Source of the DNA: Xanthomonas vesicatoria ATCC 35937 | GTDB lineage: Bacteria > Pseudomonadota > Gammaproteobacteria > Xanthomonadales > Xanthomonadaceae | Reading direction: 5' to 3' | DNA: 64,000 nucleotides | Assembly (NCBI RefSeq): GCF_001908725.1 | Contig: NZ_CP018725.1 | Location: 1,550,001 to 1,614,000 of the forward strand | Shown here: in pieces, positions 36,854 to 46,150 of the stretch | How the letters are laid out: the number at the start of each line of letters is the position of its first letter | How positions within the stretch are numbered: position 1 is the stretch's first letter | The notes under the pieces: model-generated | Database searches by the model: none | Told to the model about the DNA's origin: nothing | The model's input: only the letters and a program-made list of their open reading frames with translations | Translations under genes and position numbers: made by a program

Positions 36854-39331
36854 ATGACTGATCAATCCTCAAAACGTGGGCTAGGCAGCTGGTTGCTGGT
36901 GGCCTATGCCGTGGTGATCGCCGTACTCGGTGCGGTGCTCGCCTATGAAGGCGGCCGCCTGGTGGCTGTCGGCGGCTCCTGGTACTACCTGTTGGCAGGC
37001 ATCGGCCTGTTCCTGGCAGGCGCATTGCTGGCGCTGGGCAAACGTGCCGGCCTGTGGCTGTTTGGTGCCACGCTGGCCGCCACCATCGCCTGGGCGCTGT
37101 GGGAAGTGGGTCTGGATGGCTGGGGCCTGGTGCCGCGTCTGGCCATGATCTCGGTGCTCGGTTTGCTGCTGCTGCCGTTCTGGGGCGTGGCGCGTCGACG
37201 CATGCAGCCGTTGTCCGGCGCCGGCTATGTCGTGGTGGCAGGCGTGTTGCCGATCCTGGGCGCCGCCCTGATCCTGTGGCCGCTGTTTGTACCGCGCAAC
37301 GTGGAGCTGGCCGACGCCTCCAAGCAGGCGGCCGACAATGCCACGGCTTTCAGCCGCGCTAACGTACCCAGTCCGGACGGCAACGTCGCTGCCAATCACG
37401 ACGCCAGCAACTGGACTGCGTATGCAGGCTCCAACCTGTCCAATCACTACACACCCGGCGCGCAGATCACCCCGGAGAACGTGAAGAACCTGAAGATTGC
37501 CTGGGAATTCCATACCGGCGATCTCAAACCGGCCGGCTCCAAGCTGGGCTACGCCTTCCAGAACACCCCGCTCAAGGGCGGCGACCTGCTCTACATCTGC
37601 ACGCCCACCCAGAAGGTAATCGCGGTGGACGCGGCCAATGGCAAGGAGCGCTGGCGCTTCGATCCGAAGACCAATCCCAAGGCGATGGCCGGTGTGGCCG
37701 CCACCACCTGCCGTGGCGTGTCGTATCACCAGGCGCCGGAAGGCACCGCCGACTGCCCGACGCGGATCTTCTGGCCGATGGTCGATGGCCGCCTCGGTGC
37801 GCTGGATGCACAGACCGGCAAGCTGTGCACCAGCTTCGGCAACAACGGCTTTGTCGATCTCAATGCCGGCACCGGCAACACCAAGCCGGGCTTCGTCGGC
37901 CCGACCTCGCCGCCGGTGGTGATGCGCGGTGTGGTGATCCAGCCCACCGGCCAGGTGCGTGACGGCCAGGAAGGCGATGCGCCGTCGGGCGTGGTGCGCG
38001 GCTTCGATGCCCTCACCGGCCAGCTGCGCTGGGCGTGGGATCTGGGCAACCCGACGATCACCCCCGAGCCGCCGGCCGGCCAGACCTATACCCGCTCTAC
38101 TCCGAACGTGTGGTCGCTGATGGCTGCAGACGACGAGCTAGGCCTGGTCTACCTGCCGACCGGCAATGCGTCCGGCGACTTCTTCGGCAAGGGCCGTACC
38201 CCGCAGGATGAGGAATACACCGCCTCGTTGGTGGCCGTGGATGCGGCCACCGGCAAGGAGCGTTGGCACTTCCGTACCGTCAACCACGACCTGTGGGATT
38301 ACGACATCGGCCCGCAGCCGAACCTGGTCGATTGGCCGGTGGCCGGCGGCGGCACCCGCCCTGCCGTGATCCAGGCCACCAAGTCCGGTCAGGTGTTCGT
38401 GCTGGACCGCGCCACCGGCGCACCGATCATGCCGGTCAAGCAAATGGCCGTGCCGCAGGGCACCGATCATGGCGACTGGACGGCAGCCACGCAGCCGGTC
38501 TCGCCGGGCATGCCCAATACCGTGGGCGCGCCGAGCCGCGAGGTGGAGACCATCATCGAATCCGATGCCTGGGGCATGACCCCGTTCGATCAGCTGGCGT
38601 GCCGTATCCAGTTCAAGCAGCTGCGCTACGAAGGCATGTTCACCCCGCCGACCCTGCAAGGCTCGCTGGCCTTCACCGGCAACCACGGCGGCATCAACTG
38701 GGGCGGCGTCTCGGTCGATCTGCAGCGCGGCATCATGGTGATGAACAGCAACCGCCTGCCCTACACCTTGCAGGTTTACACCCGCGAAAAGATGAATGAG
38801 CTGGGCGTGGTGTCGGTGTTCGATGGCAAGAGCAAGACGCCCGGCTACATGGCGCAGAAGGGTCTGGCCTACGGCGCGCGCAAGGAGCCGTGGATGTCGC
38901 CGCTCAACACCCCGTGCGTCGCTCCGCCGTGGGGCTACATCGCCGGCGTGGATCTGCGCACGCAGCAGGTGCTGTGGCGCCGTCCGCTGGGCACAGGCTA
39001 CGACCAAGGCCCGATGGGCATCCCGTCCAAGACCAAGTTCGAGATCGGCACGCCCAACAACAGCGGCTCGCTGGCCACTGCCGGCGGCGTGACCTTCATC
39101 GGCGCGAGCCTGGACGACTTCATGCGTGGCTTCGACACCCGCACCGGCAAGCAGGTCTGGGAGACCCGGGTGCCAGCCGGCCCGCAAGCCGCACCGATGA
39201 GCTACACGATTGACGGCAAGCAATACATCGTGGCTGCCGTGGGCGGGCACGACCGCATGGAAACCAAGTCTGGCGACAGCGTCATCGCCTGGGCATTGCC
39301 GGACGATGCCTCGGCGGCGCCGGCGAAGTAA
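36854..39331 (+). CDS. gcd: membrane-bound PQQ-dependent dehydrogenase (glucose/quinate/shikimate family)
   Basis: An 825-residue quinoprotein. Residues about 10-150 contain five hydrophobic segments that anchor it in the inner membrane and bind ubiquinone. From about 165 a periplasmic eight-bladed propeller follows, with tryptophan-docking repeats such as ANGKERWRF and ATGKERWHF. HDLWDYDIGPQP is the catalytic-Asp region, and GNHGGINWGGVSVD lies near the PQQ site. It oxidises a sugar or cyclitol and passes electrons to quinone. Glucose is the usual substrate but quinate dehydrogenase is close, so the symbol is provisional. No pqq genes are seen in the window. Confidence 0.85.
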   Translation: MTDQSSKRGLGSWLLVAYAVVIAVLGAVLAYEGGRLVAVGGSWYYLLAGIGLFLAGALLALGKRAGLWLFGATLAATIAWALWEVGLDGWGLVPRLAMISVLGLLLLPFWGVARRRMQPLSGAGYVVVAGVLPILGAALILWPLFVPRNVELADASKQAADNATAFSRANVPSPDGNVAANHDASNWTAYAGSNLSNHYTPGAQITPENVKNLKIAWEFHTGDLKPAGSKLGYAFQNTPLKGGDLLYICTPTQKVIAVDAANGKERWRFDPKTNPKAMAGVAATTCRGVSYHQAPEGTADCPTRIFWPMVDGRLGALDAQTGKLCTSFGNNGFVDLNAGTGNTKPGFVGPTSPPVVMRGVVIQPTGQVRDGQEGDAPSGVVRGFDALTGQLRWAWDLGNPTITPEPPAGQTYTRSTPNVWSLMAADDELGLVYLPTGNASGDFFGKGRTPQDEEYTASLVAVDAATGKERWHFRTVNHDLWDYDIGPQPNLVDWPVAGGGTRPAVIQATKSGQVFVLDRATGAPIMPVKQMAVPQGTDHGDWTAATQPVSPGMPNTVGAPSREVETIIESDAWGMTPFDQLACRIQFKQLRYEGMFTPPTLQGSLAFTGNHGGINWGGVSVDLQRGIMVMNSNRLPYTLQVYTREKMNELGVVSVFDGKSKTPGYMAQKGLAYGARKEPWMSPLNTPCVAPPWGYIAGVDLRTQQVLWRRPLGTGYDQGPMGIPSKTKFEIGTPNNSGSLATAGGVTFIGASLDDFMRGFDTRTGKQVWETRVPAGPQAAPMSYTIDGKQYIVAAVGGHDRMETKSGDSVIAWALPDDASAAPAK

Positions 39332-40047
39332 TCGCCAGCCCGTTCGTGCAGTGACACTGCAGACCGGCCGTCGCGAGACGGCCGGTTTTTTTATGGGCGC
39401 GGCCTGCCCCGAGTGGGCGGATTGTCGTTGCGCGGTTGGGGGAGCATGTGGCGTGCGGTTGGCATCCACGGTCCCGCAGCACGCCTGGATCTCACTGTGT
39501 TGCGCCCGCCGAGGAGGTGTGCCCGACGGTGGCTGACAAGCGCGGCCATTTGCATCGCACCAACGTGCCGGATGAGGTCTCTTTCGAAGTCCTTCGGATC
39601 ACTGTTTTGCAAGTTCCTGTTGCGACGCCAGCGGTCGATGCATTGCCTGCCCTGGCGTTGGTTCATGCCTGCTTGAACTTCAACGCGAAGCCCGGCTGCG
39701 GGCCCCAACCGCAGGCAGGACGGTTATCGCCAAAAACTAGAGAGCAAGCCGCCAGCCACCCATCGGGGCGCAGGACTAATCGCACTTTATGGACTAGAAA
39801 ATTCACGCAGAATTTACAAAAAAAAACCCTTGTTTCCGGGCTTCGGCACACGCTGGAAACAGGCGCACTGGAACTGAAAACGCTTCCAAATCAGGCACAT
39901 CGGCCTTCCACTGCTCCACGTCAGGCATTCCGACAAACGGTGCCTTCACAGCATCATGATTCGGGCTCGGCCGCCGATACCCCATTGCAGCCCACTTCTG
40001 CCATCCACCGATCCCCCTATTCCAGATCACCTAGTTGGACTCAGCCT
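39332..40047. other. 716-bp intergenic region before the chemoreceptor gene
   Basis: It contains the terminator of the PQQ dehydrogenase gene (39364-39392). A frame that continues the downstream chemoreceptor upstream to about 39436 is open, but its composition is not protein-like and it lacks a start signal. The stretch about 39780-39910 is relatively AT-rich (GAAAATTCACG, TTTACAAAAAAAAACCC) and could hold the receptor promoter. Nothing else was recognised. Confidence 0.45.
39364..39392 (+). terminator. intrinsic terminator after the PQQ dehydrogenase gene
   Basis: The stem CCGGCCGTC / GACGGCCGG with a GCGA loop is followed directly by seven T residues, 32 bp past the stop codon. It is a canonical rho-independent terminator on the plus strand. 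Confidence 0.95.
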
Positions 40048-41916
40048 ATGTTGCCTTCACACGATGCCGCTTCTGTTTCCCGCCCACCGGCAGGCGCAAG
40101 CGTTGCGCGTGCCGCCTGGACCGCATGGCTACCCGCTACCACACAATTTGGGCTGCTGGCCTTGTTGACGTTCTACGCCGCCACGCTTGTGCCCGGCGGC
40201 GTTGGCAGCGCGCTTGCGAAGCTGTTCCCGGCACTGCTGGTGCTTGGCGCGGCCAGCGTTGGTCTGTGGTGGTGGGCACGTCGTCGCAACAGTGCCCACT
40301 TGCAGCAAGCAGTGAACGCGGTCGCTGCGTTGGGAGAAGGCCGCTTTCAGCGACTGAACCTGCGTGCCGCATCCGGTGAGCTCGCACCGCTGCTGCAGAC
40401 GTTGCAGGCAACCCAGGACAAGCTGGCCATCCGGATCGACGTGATGGAACAAGGCCTGCGCCATGGGCAGTTCGTCATCAAGGCGCTCGACGATCTGGAC
40501 ACCATGATCCGCATCGCCGACGACGACGGCCAGGTCTTGTTCGCCAACCGCAAACTGCTGGCGATGCTCAAGCTGATCGAGCCGGATGTGCAGAGCTTCC
40601 GCCCCAGCTTCCATGCCGAAGGGTTCGTCGGCGGCAGCATCGGCGACATCTATCCGGACAGCCAGGCCGCCATCGACCGCATGCGCGCGTTGAATGCGTC
40701 CAAGGCCGTGCGTGCGCCGTTCTTCGGCCGCCAGATCGACTTCGTGTACAGCCCAATCATTGCCGCCGACGGCACCAAGCTGGGCACCATCGCGCAGTGG
40801 GTGGATGTCACCGCGCAGGTCAACGCCGAGCAGGCGCTGATCCAGATCATCGACGCCGCCTCGGCGGGCGATTTCAGCCGCCGCATGCAGCTCGATGGCA
40901 TGGACGGCGTGCTGCTGTCGCTGGCGCAAGGCATCAACCGCATCTACGACTCGGTGGAGACCCACCTTGCGGCCCTGGCGCGCGTGATCGGCGCGCTGGC
41001 CGAGGGCGACCTCACCCAGCGCGTGGAGGGAGACGCGCACGGTATTTTTGCGCGTCTGCGCGACGACACCAACCAGACCGTCACCCGTCTGACCGAAATC
41101 ATCGGCGACATCCAGACTGCATCGGACACCATCCGCCAAGCGGCGGTGGAAATTGCCGCCGGCAATACCGATCTGTCCGAACGTACCGAGCAGCAGGCGG
41201 CGAATCTGGAAGAAACCGCAAGCTCGATGGAAGAACTCACCTCCACCGTGAAGCAGAACGCCGACAGCGCATTGCAGGCCAACCGACTGGTGGTAGGTAC
41301 CGGCGAAGTGGCACAGAGCGGCGGCCAGGTGATGGACGATGTGGTCGCCACCATGGGCCAGATCAGCACTGCCTCACGCAAGATCGGTGAGATCATCGGC
41401 GTCATCGACGGCATCGCGTTCCAGACCAATATCCTGGCGCTCAACGCCGCGGTGGAAGCGGCGCGTGCCGGAGAACAGGGCCGCGGCTTTGCGGTCGTCG
41501 CCTCGGAAGTGCGCGCACTGGCGCGGCGCTCGGCGGATGCGGCAAAAGAGATCAAGACGCTGATCGCCGATTCCAGCGACAAGGTGGAGCTCGGCTCGGG
41601 CCTGGTGCATCGCGCCGGCGCGACCATGCGCGAGATCGTCGGCTCGGTCAAACACGTCACCGACATCATGAGCGAGATCACCTCGGCCAGCGCCGAGCAA
41701 TCCAGCGGCATTGAACAGGTCAATCGCACTGTCGCGCAATTGGACGAGGTCACCCAACGCAATGCCGCATTGGTGGAAGAAGCCACCGCCGCCGCACGCA
41801 GCCTGGAAGAACAGGCGGTGGAACTGGCCGATGCGGTATCGATCTTTCGCCTGCAGCCGGCCCACGGCGGCAACTCGAATGTCGTGCGCGCAAGTCTAAA
41901 AAGCGCGGCGGCTTAA
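40048..41916 (+). CDS. methyl-accepting chemotaxis protein with cytoplasmic PAS domain
   Basis: A 622-residue chemoreceptor. Two membrane helices (about 32-49 and 58-77) are joined by a loop of only about ten residues, so there is no periplasmic ligand domain. A PAS-like region follows (about 125-265; [20 protein letters not shown]...[12 protein letters not shown]), then HAMP-like segments. The signalling hairpin has the conserved tip [20 protein letters not shown] and [19 protein letters not shown]. The C-terminus lacks a CheR-docking pentapeptide. It probably senses an internal or redox/energy signal. No strong ribosome binding site precedes the chosen ATG. Confidence 0.88.
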   Translation: MLPSHDAASVSRPPAGASVARAAWTAWLPATTQFGLLALLTFYAATLVPGGVGSALAKLFPALLVLGAASVGLWWWARRRNSAHLQQAVNAVAALGEGRFQRLNLRAASGELAPLLQTLQATQDKLAIRIDVMEQGLRHGQFVIKALDDLDTMIRIADDDGQVLFANRKLLAMLKLIEPDVQSFRPSFHAEGFVGGSIGDIYPDSQAAIDRMRALNASKAVRAPFFGRQIDFVYSPIIAADGTKLGTIAQWVDVTAQVNAEQALIQIIDAASAGDFSRRMQLDGMDGVLLSLAQGINRIYDSVETHLAALARVIGALAEGDLTQRVEGDAHGIFARLRDDTNQTVTRLTEIIGDIQTASDTIRQAAVEIAAGNTDLSERTEQQAANLEETASSMEELTSTVKQNADSALQANRLVVGTGEVAQSGGQVMDDVVATMGQISTASRKIGEIIGVIDGIAFQTNILALNAAVEAARAGEQGRGFAVVASEVRALARRSADAAKEIKTLIADSSDKVELGSGLVHRAGATMREIVGSVKHVTDIMSEITSASAEQSSGIEQVNRTVAQLDEVTQRNAALVEEATAAARSLEEQAVELADAVSIFRLQPAHGGNSNVVRASLKSAAA

Positions 41917-41953
41917 CCGCCAGCGCAGCGAATCGCACGATCACCGCAGGAGT

Positions 41954-42004
41954 GCACCTGGGCGCGACTGGGCATTCCCGGTAATGCCAGTCGCGCCCAG
42001 GTGC
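41954..42004. terminator. long hairpin between converging genes, possible bidirectional terminator
   Basis: GCACCTGGGCGCGACTGG... (41954-41976) pairs with its complement at 41983-42004, giving about 22 bp with one bulged base and a short loop. It lies between the chemoreceptor stop and the end of the minus-strand DCC gene. There is no T tract, so it may terminate weakly or protect 3' ends. Confidence 0.55.
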
Positions 42005-42039
42005 GCTGCTATGCAGAGGCGACTGCGCAGCAGCGTGGA

Positions 42040-42475
42040 TTAGTCCAGAAACCGCGCGCGCTGCTCGGGCGTGGGCAGCATGCAGTGCTCGCTACGGCCG
42101 AACCAGCGATAGCGGTTGCGTGCGATCAGGCGATACCCGCTATCGCGCAAGGCAGGCGGCACCACGCGCAACACGGCAAAAACGCGCCAAACGCCTCCCA
42201 ATCCCGCCAGCACGCGCACGATGGCATCGCTGTCGGTCCATGCACCGGTGTCGTCCACCAGCAGAAAACGACAGCGGATCGTCGGGGTCCAGCCCGTGCT
42301 GCTGCAACAGCGCACGCCCGGCGTGCCCCTGCATTGCGGCAAAGCGATAACGCCCGCGCTGATCGTGGCGCAGCAGGAACTTGACCCAGCCATTGCACAA
42401 CAGGCACACCCCATCGAACACGATGGTGGCCGGCGCACTGCGCGCAGCGACGTGCGGGGATTCAACGTGGCTCAA
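42040..42475 (-). pseudogene. thiol-disulfide oxidoreductase DCC-family protein, frameshifted
   Basis: The N-terminal half is in one frame (IVFDGVCLLCNGWVKFLL, with the DxxCxLC family motif) and the C-terminal half in another (FLLVDDTGAWTDSDAIVRVL...RFGRSEH-like end). The switch falls at a run of four A (42265-42268 on the plus strand). Removing one of them restores a continuous protein reading DPDDPLSFLLVDDTGAW. The probable start is TTG at 42475, overlapping the end of the upstream gene. Either a real +1 mutation or a sequence error; the remaining sequence is well conserved and shows no other damage. Confidence 0.8.
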
Positions 42476-42992
42476 GCCAACCCTCGTAGCGAATGAACGG
42501 CCCGACCAGCGGCAGGTGCACGTCGACGGAAAACCCGTAGCGCCCGGTGTCGGCATGCTCGCGGCACCGCACCTGCTCGAACCAGCGCGCAGGCAGGGGA
42601 ATCACGCCGAACGCCCATACGCGCGTGGCCTGCCAGTACAACGCGTCGGCGTCGGCACGCAGCGCGAATTCGAAGCGGACCGCACCCAGATGCTCGCGCA
42701 GTGCGTCGCCGTGCCGCCACAACCGCGAGTACATCGGCAAGCCAGCAAAGCGCCGATGCCAGCGCTCGCCGTGCGCATCGACCAAAAACTCCACCTCGAC
42801 ATCCACCTCGCCACTGCGCGGCAAGCGGCTCAGCAACGCCAGCAACGGCACCAGCGCATGGCGACCGCGCTGGACCTGCGCCCGTCCGCCAAAGGTTTGC
42901 CGCTGCTGCACCGCATGCAGCGCGCGCACCGGCGCCGGTAGCTGCGCAAAGGCATCCTGGCCCAGTACCTGCGCAAATAGTGGCGTACTCAG
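42462..42992 (-). CDS. DUF4166-family protein
   Basis: A protein of about 176 residues. STPLFAQVLGQDAFAQLPAPVRALHAV at the N-terminus, EVEFLVDAHGERWHRRF and the C-terminal GFSVDVHLPLVGPFIRYEGWL fit the DUF4166 family, whose role is unknown. No ATG, GTG or TTG lies at the family start position. A CTG at 42992 overlaps the pgeF stop as CTGA, imitating the ATGA couplings seen elsewhere, and is the best guess. A GTG at 43079 would add 29 residues inside pgeF. The coding frame itself is secure; the start is not. Confidence 0.72.
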   Translation of the reverse strand: MSTPLFAQVLGQDAFAQLPAPVRALHAVQQRQTFGGRAQVQRGRHALVPLLALLSRLPRSGEVDVEVEFLVDAHGERWHRRFAGLPMYSRLWRHGDALREHLGAVRFEFALRADADALYWQATRVWAFGVIPLPARWFEQVRCREHADTGRYGFSVDVHLPLVGPFIRYEGWLEPR

Positions 42993-43804
42993 GGCGCGAT
43001 CCAGGCCAGCGTGGCCATGCGTCCGCTGCGTCGGTCGCGGCGATGCGAAAAAAAGCGATGCGGATCGAAAATGGTGCACAGTCCGCCACCATGGATCGCG
43101 TTGGCCGGCACACCGGCACGCTGCAGGCGCTGGCGCGCCAATGCATACAGATCCACCCGCCAATGCCCTGGCCGCGTGGCACTGAAGGCGGCCTGTGCTG
43201 ATGCATCGTCGGCAACGAAGGCGTCGAAGACGTCCTCGCCAATTTCATACGTCTGCGGTCCCGCTGCCGGCCCCAGCCAGGCGATCACGTGCGCTGCAGG
43301 CGCACGCATGGCGGCCACGCTGCGCTCCAGCATGCCGTCGGCCAGGCCACGCCAACCGGCATGCGCGGCGGCCACTTCGCTGCCGTCGGCCGCCGCCAGC
43401 ACTACGGGCAGGCAATCGGCAGTGAGGATCGCCAGCACCACGCCAGGCACTGCGGTGACGGCCGCATCGGCCGTGGGCTCGAACGCAGCCGACGCGTAAT
43501 CGCCCGCGCCATTGAACTGCGCGCCGGGCGCACGTGGCGGTGCCTCGAAGCGCACAACCTCGACACCATGCACCTGCCGCAACCAGTGCGGCGCGCTCGG
43601 CAATGCCAATGCCTCGACCAGCAGTGCCCGGTTGCGCTCCACCTGGTCGGGCGTGTCGCCCTCAGGGCTGTTGCGGTTGCCCAGATTGAGCGTGTCGAAC
43701 GGCGGCAGCGACCCGCCCAGCCCGTAGCGCAAAGTGGTCAGCGCCTGGATGCGCGGCGGCGCCGGCCAGTCCGCCGCCAGCACGAACGGTGCAGGCACTG
43801 CCAT
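42989..43804 (-). CDS. pgeF: peptidoglycan editing factor PgeF / YfiH multicopper-like purine nucleosidase family
   Basis: A 271-residue protein with the metal-site motifs of the family: a histidine in AAAHAGWRG, the cysteine in LTADCLPVVLA, and a late GGLCTIFDPHRFFSHRRD with its histidines. Members act on adenosine-type nucleosides and have been linked to correct peptidoglycan stem composition. The ATG at 43804 lies one base before the rluD stop; pgeF follows rluD (yfiH next to yfiI) in many Gammaproteobacteria. Confidence 0.88.
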   Translation of the reverse strand: MAVPAPFVLAADWPAPPRIQALTTLRYGLGGSLPPFDTLNLGNRNSPEGDTPDQVERNRALLVEALALPSAPHWLRQVHGVEVVRFEAPPRAPGAQFNGAGDYASAAFEPTADAAVTAVPGVVLAILTADCLPVVLAAADGSEVAAAHAGWRGLADGMLERSVAAMRAPAAHVIAWLGPAAGPQTYEIGEDVFDAFVADDASAQAAFSATRPGHWRVDLYALARQRLQRAGVPANAIHGGGLCTIFDPHRFFSHRRDRRSGRMATLAWIAP

Positions 43805-43805
43805 G

Positions 43806-44801
43806 TCAGCGGCGCGCCAACTCGGCGGCACGTGCGCTGTCTTCGCGCAGCGCGGTCATCAACCGCTGCAGATCGGCCGGCACCGGAGCGGTGGCGCGTA
43901 CCGGCTGGCCGCTGACCGGATGCAGGAATTCCAGCGTTTCGGCATGCAGCGCCTGGCGCTTGAAGGTGCGCAGTTCGTGGACCAGGTCGTCGGTGGCGCC
44001 CTTGGGCAGCTTGAGCGCGCCGCCGTACAACGGGTCGCCGACGATCGGCGACTTCAGATGCGCCATATGCACGCGGATCTGGTGGGTGCGCCCGGTTTCC
44101 AGGCGGCATTCCAGGGCGGTATGTGCACGGAAGCGCTCGCGCAGCCGGTAATGGGTGACCGCATCGCGGCCGTCGTCGCGCACCGCCATCTTCAGCCGAT
44201 CACGCGGGTGGCGGTCGATCGGCGCATTGGCGGTGCCGCCAGACACCAGCGCACCGACCACCACTGCCAGGTACTGGCGATGCACATCGCGCGCGGACAG
44301 CTGTTCCACTAGCGCGGTCTGCGCCTGCACGGTCCGCGCGACCACCATGACGCCGCTGGTCTCCTTGTCCAGGCGATGCACCACGCCGGCGCGCGGCACC
44401 GCCGACAACGCCGGGTCGCGGAACAGCAGCGCATTGACTAAGGTGCCGTCCGGATTGCCCGCGCCCGGGTGGACGACCAGGCCGGCCGGCTTGTCGATCA
44501 CCAGCACCTGGTCGTCTTCGTACAACACGCTCAGCGGGATGTCCTGCGGGGCCGCATGCGTCTGGGTTTCCAGCACCACCTGCAATTGCACGCTCTCGCC
44601 GCCGCGCAAGGTGTCGCGCGGACGCGCCATTTCGCCATCCAGCAGCGCATCGCCGGATTTGATCCACTCCGACAGCCGCGAGCGCGAGAATTCGGGGAAC
44701 AGCTCGGCCAACACCGCGTCGAAACGGCGCCCTGCGGCGTTATCGGGCACGATGGCCTGACGGATGGACGGGTCGGTGGGGTCGGCAGATGGGTCGGACA
44801 T
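43806..44801 (-). CDS. rluD: 23S rRNA pseudouridine synthase RluD
   Basis: A 331-residue RluA-family enzyme. An N-terminal S4 RNA-binding domain ([18 protein letters not shown]) is followed by the catalytic domain with [14 protein letters not shown], catalytic Asp at about 145. Further blocks are [28 protein letters not shown] and [13 protein letters not shown]. It modifies helix 69 of 23S rRNA. The position next to pgeF and divergent from bamD is the widespread arrangement. An in-frame ATG four codons upstream (44813) is an alternative start. Confidence 0.93.
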   Translation of the reverse strand: MSDPSADPTDPSIRQAIVPDNAAGRRFDAVLAELFPEFSRSRLSEWIKSGDALLDGEMARPRDTLRGGESVQLQVVLETQTHAAPQDIPLSVLYEDDQVLVIDKPAGLVVHPGAGNPDGTLVNALLFRDPALSAVPRAGVVHRLDKETSGVMVVARTVQAQTALVEQLSARDVHRQYLAVVVGALVSGGTANAPIDRHPRDRLKMAVRDDGRDAVTHYRLRERFRAHTALECRLETGRTHQIRVHMAHLKSPIVGDPLYGGALKLPKGATDDLVHELRTFKRQALHAETLEFLHPVSGQPVRATAPVPADLQRLMTALREDSARAAELARR

Positions 44802-44921
44802 GGACACTGGCACTCAGGCAAAAACGGGAATTTGGGGGTCCGGGCGGCAGGAGTCAGTCGCCGGACAGGCCACTAGGCTATCATCGCGCTTTCGTTTTCC
44901 TGACGCGTCCTGCCCAGACCC

Positions 44922-45803
44922 ATGATCCGACGGTCCACGTTTTCCGCGCCTGCGCGCCTGATTGCCCTCATGCTGGTCATGGCGTTCGTCGTCACCGGCT
45001 GCCACCGCGGCGCCAAGGACAAGAATCCCGATGAGGGCATGCCGGTCGAGCAGCTCTATGGCAAAGGCCACGGCCTGATGGAGAAAGGCAACTGGGCTGG
45101 CGCCGAAGCCAGCTACAAGCGCCTGATCGCCCAGTACCCTTACGGCCCGTATACCGAACAGGCGATGATCGAAACCGCCTACGCGCAGTACAAGGCCGGC
45201 AAGCACGACGATACGGTGTCCAGCGTCGACCGCTTCATCCGCACCTATCCCACGCACCGCAATATCTCGTACCTGTACTACCTGCGTGGGCTGGCAAACA
45301 GCAACCGCGATACGGTGTTCCTGCGCCGGGTGTGGTCGCTGGATCCGAGCCGCCGCGATCTGTCCTCGCCGCAGCAGGCCTACAACGATTTCAACACGGT
45401 CACCGACCGGTATCCCAACAGCCGTTACGCGCCCGACGCGCGCAAGCGGATGATCGAGTTGCGCGACGTGTTCGCCCAGCACGAGCTGGATAACGCGCTG
45501 TACTACCTGCGCCGCAACGCATGGGTCTCCGCGGCAGGGCGTGCCAACTACCTGCTGGAAACCTATCCGCAAAGCGCCTATCAGTACGACGCCGTTGCGG
45601 TGCTGGCCGAGGCCTACACGCATCTTGGCAACAAGACGCTGGCCGCAGACGCGCGCCGCGTGCTCGAGCTCAACAGCCCGCAGCATCCGTGGCTGACCGG
45701 CAACTGGCCGAAGTATCCGTGGGCGATCCGCAAGCTCAACCCGTTTGCCGGCGAGAAGTCCGCCGCCACCGGTCAGCGCAACGCACAGATGAGCCGCGAC
45801 TGA
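44922..45803 (+). CDS. bamD: outer membrane assembly lipoprotein BamD
   Basis: A 293-residue lipoprotein of the beta-barrel assembly machinery. The signal peptide ends in the lipobox VTGC (acylated Cys27). It is followed by TPR-like helices, including AEASYKRLIAQYPYGPYTEQA, DRFIRTYPTHRNISYLYYLRG and NDFNTVTDRYPNSRYAPDA, as in BamD/ComL. It docks with BamA and BamC at the inner leaflet of the outer membrane and is essential in E. coli. It is divergent from rluD and followed by a clear terminator. Confidence 0.95.
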   Translation: MIRRSTFSAPARLIALMLVMAFVVTGCHRGAKDKNPDEGMPVEQLYGKGHGLMEKGNWAGAEASYKRLIAQYPYGPYTEQAMIETAYAQYKAGKHDDTVSSVDRFIRTYPTHRNISYLYYLRGLANSNRDTVFLRRVWSLDPSRRDLSSPQQAYNDFNTVTDRYPNSRYAPDARKRMIELRDVFAQHELDNALYYLRRNAWVSAAGRANYLLETYPQSAYQYDAVAVLAEAYTHLGNKTLAADARRVLELNSPQHPWLTGNWPKYPWAIRKLNPFAGEKSAATGQRNAQMSRD

Positions 45804-45831
45804 GGCATCAGCTGCCCATGTCCTGAATCTA

Positions 45832-45857
45832 AGGGGCCGCAAGGCCCCTCTCTTTTT
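45832..45857 (+). terminator. intrinsic terminator after bamD
   Basis: AGGGGCC / GGCCCCT pairs around a short GCAA loop and is followed by CTCTTTTTA, 28 bp past the bamD stop. It is a good rho-independent terminator on the plus strand. Confidence 0.9.
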
Positions 45858-46150
45858 ATTGCGGCACTGCCGATGCGGCAACACGCCTGAGATGGCAGCG
45901 TGTCGATTGCAGCAGGCCCTTGCGGTGCCAAACGACGGTCGCGTCCGATCCAACGGGTAACCGACCGCCCGGCATTCCGGAGTTGCTCACCGGCATCCCA
46001 CGCTTTCCCGCACCGCTGAGCGCACCGGCCTGCGCCACGTGCGAGCACGTTGCCAGACCTGGCGCCAGATCACCGAACCGCCCAGCCGGGCTGCCTATAC
46101 TCACCCCTCAGGAAGATCCGACTCCCAACGGCGCCAGCCAAGGAGGCCGC

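Noticed and set aside
39436..40047. N-terminal extension of the chemoreceptor of about 200 codons
   Set aside because: The composition is not protein-like, it lacks a start signal, and the receptor already has its membrane helices right after ATG 40048.
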